Assembly: GCA_964343505.1 (NCBI GenBank)
Contig: CAYFJU010000069.1
Span: forward strand, 1-17,289
Source: TCS55 sp964343505
GTDB taxonomy: Bacteria; Fidelibacterota; Marinisomatia; Marinisomatales; TCS55
Reading direction: 5' to 3'
Length of the DNA: 17,289 nt
In this document: positions 13,650-17,289 of the stretch, one piece after another
Layout of the letters: every line of letters starts with the position of its first letter
Numbering within the stretch: position 1 is the first letter of the stretch
Notes under the pieces: generated by a model
Told to the model about the DNA's origin: nothing
Database searches by the model: none
What the model saw: the letters and a program-made list of their open reading frames with translations, nothing else
Made by a program: the position numbers and the translations under genes

Positions 13650-15965
13650 TTAAATCCCCCCTGTCAATCCTAGATACATTTTGCGATTTCTTCTGATTAA
13701 TTCCAAAATACTGGCCAAAATGGTTAGGGTACCCACCGATGTTGAAACCATGGCAAAAACCATAAGTCCTCCCATGTGTTGAACCGGCAAAAATTGTGAA
13801 AAGAGTAAAGCGGCAAAAGCCATATTCGACAACGCATCCAAAATAATTGGATAGCCCACTTCATCAACAACTTCACGACTTAAAATATCCGGATCTATTT
13901 TGGCCTTCACTAAACGGCGGTATTGGGAAATATAGTGAATGGCAAAGTCAATCCCGACACCAATAATGACCGAAGACAAAAGTGCGGTAATATGGTTTAA
14001 ATCAATCTTAAAAAGTCCCATAAATCCAAAATTCAAAATCACCGCCGCGGTCAGGGGGATGACCGAAAGGATGCCCCATCCAATGCGGCGAAAGAAAAAT
14101 CCTGCAATCAGGGATACAACAATGATGGAAGCAAAAATACTGCGGAAGGAAGATGCAATGACCATATCGACCATATCCCCCAGAACCGGCAGCATCCCTG
14201 TGCCGATTATTTCTGTATCATTATCTATTTCCCGATCCACAAATTGATTCACTTTTTCGACATAGGCTTCCGCTTCCTGGGTGGACATATTTTGCGCCAT
14301 CGCCGTAACCAAACCGACCGAATATTCATAATCAACCAGAGCGCTGAAATCTTCGGGATCACCCGACATGGCATACATGGTAAACAAGTTATTGACCTTT
14401 CCCCTTTCATCGGGAATCGTTTCAAACGCCGGATCATCATCCATAACGGTGCGGTGCATTTGCTTAATAACATCCACGATCGATATAGTCATCGAAATTT
14501 TAGGGTTCTGCTCCATAAAATTTTGGAGCCGGTCAATTTTATTTAATGTTTCAGGATCTTTAAGGTCACCTTCGATTCTGAATTCATAATCCATGGAGCC
14601 CACCATTTCTTCATCTAAGAATATTAGGCTCTGAGGAATCTCATGATCTTCACTAAAGAATGATTTGATATTGACTTCCACAATCAGGGAATTCAATCCA
14701 TAGGCGCCGATTAAAACTATAATTAAGCCTATTGATAAAACAATGCGGGGCGCCTTCAGAATTTCTTTCCCGATTTTGTCAACGATGTGCTCCAATATAC
14801 CCGGTTTACCAATTGCCTTTGAATCCATTCTCCAATCTTTTATCATTATTAAGGAAGGCAAAAAAGTTGTGGATAAAATCCAGGCCCACATGATGCCAAT
14901 GGCGATGGTAATCCCATATCCAGACATGACTTCAATGGGCGCAAATAGCAGGGATAAAAAGGCGGCGGCGGTGGTGAGACTGGTTAAGAAAATGGGCAGC
15001 ATTAATGATTGCATACTCTGCTCAACGGCTTTTCTTTTATCTTTTGTTTGACGGATTTTTTTGAAAAATTTAGTCAAAAAATGAACCCCGTCTGAATTGG
15101 CGATCGTAAGCAGGATGATCGGCATGGATGTATTCATAATGGTGAATATGAAATTCTCTGAACCGGTCAGATTCAAAATCCATCCCATGGCACCCATCAT
15201 TGATGCTAATGACATTATAATCACAGTAACCACCATACCCACACCGGAAAAACTTCTTAAACTGAATAATAGAATGACCATCATACCCAGGAGCCCCACC
15301 CGAATAAGGACCAGCATATCAGCGCGAATCAAGTCCCCCACTAATCCTGTTAAGTAAGGGGGGCCGCCAAAGTGGACTTCATAATTTTTTAAGTGAGTAT
15401 CGGTATAATCATGGAGCAACTTCACCACTTCCTGGTCATTACTGCCATCGACAGATTTCACTACAATATTGAAAAAATCACGGTGTTTCCCCAAAACACG
15501 GTTACGCATTTCAGGATATCGTTCGAGATAATTTTGAACTGAAGCAATGCCCTCCCCGTCAAGTTCACGAGAGGAAACAAGGTCATCCACCTCCAGGAAG
15601 CCGTCTATACTTTCCATCTTATTCATATTCGACATACTCATCACTTCTTCGATAAGTGGTGAAGCATCCAGCGCTTCGGTAAAATCCCAAAGAGCCGTCA
15701 TGGTTTTCGGATTGTAAGCAGATACCCCCCGCTCCCCGAATGCTACAAATATCATTTCAGTATTACCGAATTCTTCTTTCACTTCTTCCCAGACACGCCG
15801 TGTTTCAATATCCTCTGGAATCATTTTCATCATATCATCTTCAATTTTGAAGAATTTCAGTCCCGACCCCATTAGGATTGAAATTAGCAATGTAATAAAT
15901 ATAGTCCGTTTTGGATGGTCCAGCGATTGGCTCATAAACCAATCTTTGATTCGTTTTTCACTCAC
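13650..15965 (-). CDS. RND-superfamily exporter (MMPL / COG1033-like, HAE3 type)
   Basis: A 771-residue inner-membrane transporter with two homologous halves. Each half has a single N-terminal membrane helix (about residues 21-40 and 410-430), a large periplasmic loop, then five clustered membrane helices, giving about 12 in all. Proton-relay-type aspartates sit in matching places: Asp292 in NSDGVHFLTKF and Asp673 in GVGIDFAIHY. The family (MmpL, HpnN and archaeal/bacterial COG1033 proteins) moves lipids and other hydrophobic compounds from the inner membrane. It is shorter than the tripartite AcrB class (about 1,040) and no membrane-fusion protein is nearby, so a LolA-like carrier is the likely periplasmic partner. 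The GTG start lies 1 nt after the tetR stop; AGGA is 12 nt upstream, and translation may be coupled to tetR. Substrate unknown. Confidence 0.92.
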   Translation of the reverse strand: MSEKRIKDWFMSQSLDHPKRTIFITLLISILMGSGLKFFKIEDDMMKMIPEDIETRRVWEEVKEEFGNTEMIFVAFGERGVSAYNPKTMTALWDFTEALDASPLIEEVMSMSNMNKMESIDGFLEVDDLVSSRELDGEGIASVQNYLERYPEMRNRVLGKHRDFFNIVVKSVDGSNDQEVVKLLHDYTDTHLKNYEVHFGGPPYLTGLVGDLIRADMLVLIRVGLLGMMVILLFSLRSFSGVGMVVTVIIMSLASMMGAMGWILNLTGSENFIFTIMNTSMPIILLTIANSDGVHFLTKFFKKIRQTKDKRKAVEQSMQSLMLPIFLTSLTTAAAFLSLLFAPIEVMSGYGITIAIGIMWAWILSTTFLPSLIMIKDWRMDSKAIGKPGILEHIVDKIGKEILKAPRIVLSIGLIIVLIGAYGLNSLIVEVNIKSFFSEDHEIPQSLIFLDEEMVGSMDYEFRIEGDLKDPETLNKIDRLQNFMEQNPKISMTISIVDVIKQMHRTVMDDDPAFETIPDERGKVNNLFTMYAMSGDPEDFSALVDYEYSVGLVTAMAQNMSTQEAEAYVEKVNQFVDREIDNDTEIIGTGMLPVLGDMVDMVIASSFRSIFASIIVVSLIAGFFFRRIGWGILSVIPLTAAVILNFGFMGLFKIDLNHITALLSSVIIGVGIDFAIHYISQYRRLVKAKIDPDILSREVVDEVGYPIILDALSNMAFAALLFSQFLPVQHMGGLMVFAMVSTSVGTLTILASILELIRRNRKMYLGLTGGI

Positions 15966-15966
15966 C

Positions 15967-16581
15967 TTAATTTTTTTCCTTATAGTATTGATTGACGTCC
16001 TTCATCCCTTTTTCCGTGAAGATTCCCCGGGCGACAATTTTAACAAATCCATTGATAGTATCGCGGATGGGCAAATCGTTTTTGAGAAAAAATTCCGGCT
16101 GAAATGTTGAATTAACAATATTGATATATACGATGGCAGCCGCTTTCATATTGATATCAGCATGAGCCAACCCCTGGTCTTGGGCATTTTTAAGTATAAT
16201 ATAAAAATCTTTCTGGTGACTCAATCTATGGGACTCAACATCCTTCCAGATTTCAGGATAAAGTGACTTTAATTCCACTAATTTATGAACCGGGGTCCGA
16301 CCAGCAAATTTGCAAATTTGCTCCATGATCTTGATATATTGCAGGGCCGGATTGGGTTCTTCTTCCATCACATTTATAAAAACACGATTAATTTGTCCCA
16401 TAACAAAATGCATAATACCATGAATCAAATTCTCCTTGGTGGGGAAGAACTTATAGATTGTTTTTTTGCTCATGGCCAGACGCTTGGAGAGTGCATCTAC
16501 CGTAAAAGCGCGAACGCCGGAATCGGCCACCGATTCAAAGCCTTCGCTTAATATTTGATCAATTTGTGGTTCTTGTTTCAT
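15967..16581 (-). CDS. TetR-family transcriptional regulator of the RND operon
   Basis: A 204-residue TetR-type repressor with its helix-turn-helix at about residues 26-46 (FTVDALSKRLAMSKKTIYKFF) and a helical C-terminal domain for ligand and dimer contacts. It is first in the leftward operon and ends one base before the GTG of the exporter, so it is co-transcribed with the system it probably represses. A 7-bp inverted repeat with a 14-bp spacer begins 8 bp before its ATG and is a good operator candidate. No Shine-Dalgarno is visible before ATG 16581. It differs clearly in sequence from the TetR at 202-798, so the two operons should answer to different signals. The inducer is probably the exporter's cargo or a related hydrophobic compound, by analogy with other TetR-RND pairs. 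Confidence 0.9.
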   Translation of the reverse strand: MKQEPQIDQILSEGFESVADSGVRAFTVDALSKRLAMSKKTIYKFFPTKENLIHGIMHFVMGQINRVFINVMEEEPNPALQYIKIMEQICKFAGRTPVHKLVELKSLYPEIWKDVESHRLSHQKDFYIILKNAQDQGLAHADINMKAAAIVYINIVNSTFQPEFFLKNDLPIRDTINGFVKIVARGIFTEKGMKDVNQYYKEKN

Positions 16582-16588
16582 AGATTGT

Positions 16589-16616
16589 GGAAACGTTTTT
16601 CGTATATTTCGTTTCC
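16589..16616. promoter_or_regulatory. Candidate operator for the RND-operon TetR
   Basis: GGAAACG at 16589-16595 and CGTTTCC at 16610-16616 are perfect 7-bp inverted arms around a 14-bp AT-rich spacer. The 28-bp span suits a TetR dimer pair or a single wide site. It lies just upstream of the ATG at 16581 and overlaps the region where transcription would start, the same layout as the operator at 182-195. Confidence 0.5.
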
Positions 16617-16617
16617 G

Positions 16618-16646
16618 AGTTTAAAAATAAAATGCGTGTAAACCAA
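16618..16646 (-). promoter_or_regulatory. Weak candidate promoter of the RND operon
   Basis: On the - strand, TTGGTT (16646-16641) and TAAACT (16623-16618) are 17 bp apart, matching the -35 and -10 consensus at 3 and 4 of 6 positions. Transcription would begin near 16611, inside the inverted repeat. Position is more persuasive than sequence. Confidence 0.3.
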
Positions 16647-16928
16647 TTATTTTTCTAACACATACCGCCACATAAAAAATAAAATTATTGCCCCAATCAC
16701 ACCGACTGGTTCCAGCCATTTATCTAAAACTTTACCCCATTTTTTATCATATTCTTTCCACACACCGGCCATCGATAAAAACAGTATAAAATAAATGGTT
16801 AAGCCCTTCATAGAATCTTTGGATAAAACACCCCCGTCTTCATAAACAAAACTGCCAAATTTATAAATGGAGGTAATCCCTATCGGAATGGCAATTAAGT
16901 TGATAACTCTATTTATTTTATGTTGCAA
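16647..16928 (-). CDS. Hypothetical small membrane protein, possibly the 3' part of a broken gene
   Basis: A reading frame of 93 codons predicting about three membrane helices (around INLIAIPIGITSIYKFG, LTIYFILFLSMAGVW and VGVIGAIILFFMWRYVL) with a lysine-rich loop between the second and third. I do not recognise the family. The only start near its beginning is TTG 16926-16928, with no good Shine-Dalgarno, and it follows immediately after an in-frame TAG (16929-16931). Sequence upstream in the same frame also looks protein-like, so this may be the surviving 3' end of a longer gene. It ends 66 nt before the TetR gene, on the same strand. The alternating hydrophobic and charged pattern makes chance coding less likely, but I cannot tell a real small gene from a remnant. 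Confidence 0.4.
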   Translation of the reverse strand: MQHKINRVINLIAIPIGITSIYKFGSFVYEDGGVLSKDSMKGLTIYFILFLSMAGVWKEYDKKWGKVLDKWLEPVGVIGAIILFFMWRYVLEK

Positions 16929-17246
16929 CTAGCTCGCGTTCCAAGAAGAAAGCACAGCCCCCGCAAAGCCTAACACGAAAAAACAATCAAATGAAAGTGC
17001 ACCCATCGCCCAACAATAGGGGGATACATCTGCTAATGTGGTTACTGCCCCAAGAATGTCTGCATGAACTTTGTCTTCATCATATTCTTGTGTCAATTTT
17101 CAAAGCTTCGATGATATGTTAAATGTCCAATAATCTAAAGAATATTCAAATACGGACGAAATAATTAATACTGGTTGAGCCAATGAATCGTCTAATGATT
17201 TAATGATTTCCTTATTCAGGGATGATATCATTATTTTTAGGGTCAT
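16929..17246 (-). pseudogene. Possible degraded 5' part of the hypothetical membrane-protein gene
   Basis: Reading leftward from ATG 17246 (or ATG 17231), the frame runs through MISSLNKEIIKSLDDSLAQP and a hydrophobic-aromatic stretch to a TGA at 17100-17102. It continues as LTQEYDEDKVHADILGAV and a membrane-like segment (CFFVLGFAGAVL) to a TAG at 16929-16931, and then into the frame at 16647-16928 without a shift. A TAA lies 15 nt before ATG 17246, so the gene would begin inside this window. The whole would be about 199 residues with stops at codons 49 and 106. No family is recognised and no Shine-Dalgarno is seen. The other possibility is chance open frame in AT-rich DNA. Beyond it, 17247-17289 shows nothing I can name. 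Confidence 0.3.
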
Positions 17247-17289
17247 GACTAGTTGAGCGGGTTATTTTGAAAGATTTTCAGCATAATTT

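Noticed and set aside
16701..16710. ACCGACTGGT, a 10-bp match to part of the fad operator
   Set aside because: Only one half plus the centre matches, the second arm is missing, and it lies inside a reading frame far from a promoter.
17100..17102. In-frame TGA as selenocysteine or a TGA-to-Trp code
   Set aside because: The second in-frame stop is TAG, no selenocysteine stem-loop was evident, and the other genes in the window use TGA as a normal stop (for example at 796-798 and 6757-6759).

Overview
The window looks like chromosomal DNA of a Gram-negative bacterium with moderately AT-rich sequence. Two predicted outer-membrane beta-barrels with signal peptides and C-terminal aromatic residues, LolA-fold periplasmic proteins, an RND exporter and a four-helix-bundle S23-type gene point this way. 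The gene mix suggests the FCB group, and a Marinimicrobia (SAR406)-like marine lineage is my best guess. That is an inference from gene content only; there is no rRNA gene here to settle it.

Left part (about 150-6820, + strand): a fatty-acid beta-oxidation operon. A TetR-family regulator with a promoter and a 14-bp palindromic operator directly in front of it is followed by a FadE-type acyl-CoA dehydrogenase, a FadA-type thiolase, a hemolysin III/PAQR membrane protein and a FadN/FadB-type bifunctional 3-hydroxyacyl-CoA dehydrogenase/enoyl-CoA hydratase. A strong intrinsic terminator closes it. Dehydrogenation, hydration, second dehydrogenation and thiolysis are all encoded; no acyl-CoA synthetase is present.

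Middle part (6874-9635, + strand): a Na+/phosphate symporter, a separate PhoU-domain protein and a small predicted outer-membrane porin, tightly spaced and probably a phosphate-uptake unit. Its last stop codon overlaps the stop codon of the convergent operon to the right.

Right part (9632-16581, - strand, transcribed right to left): a second TetR regulator, a two-fold RND/MMPL exporter, an SRPBCC protein, a LolA-like protein, an S23-type four-helix-bundle gene, a DUF1302-like outer-membrane barrel and a second, paralogous LolA-like protein. Together these could form an inner-membrane-to-outer-membrane route for a lipid-like or other hydrophobic molecule. This is the most interesting system in the window. 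The operon carries signs of insertion. The S23 gene is bracketed by inverted CAGTAG-rich repeats, one of which lies in the poly-leucine signal peptide of the barrel gene. The SRPBCC gene is bracketed by two copies of an imperfect repeat of about 90 bp.

Right edge (16647-17289): a small hypothetical membrane protein on the - strand. It lies in the same reading frame as about 300 bases of protein-like upstream sequence broken by two stop codons, so this may be the remnant of a larger gene. No tRNA, rRNA, CRISPR array, transposase or replication origin was seen.
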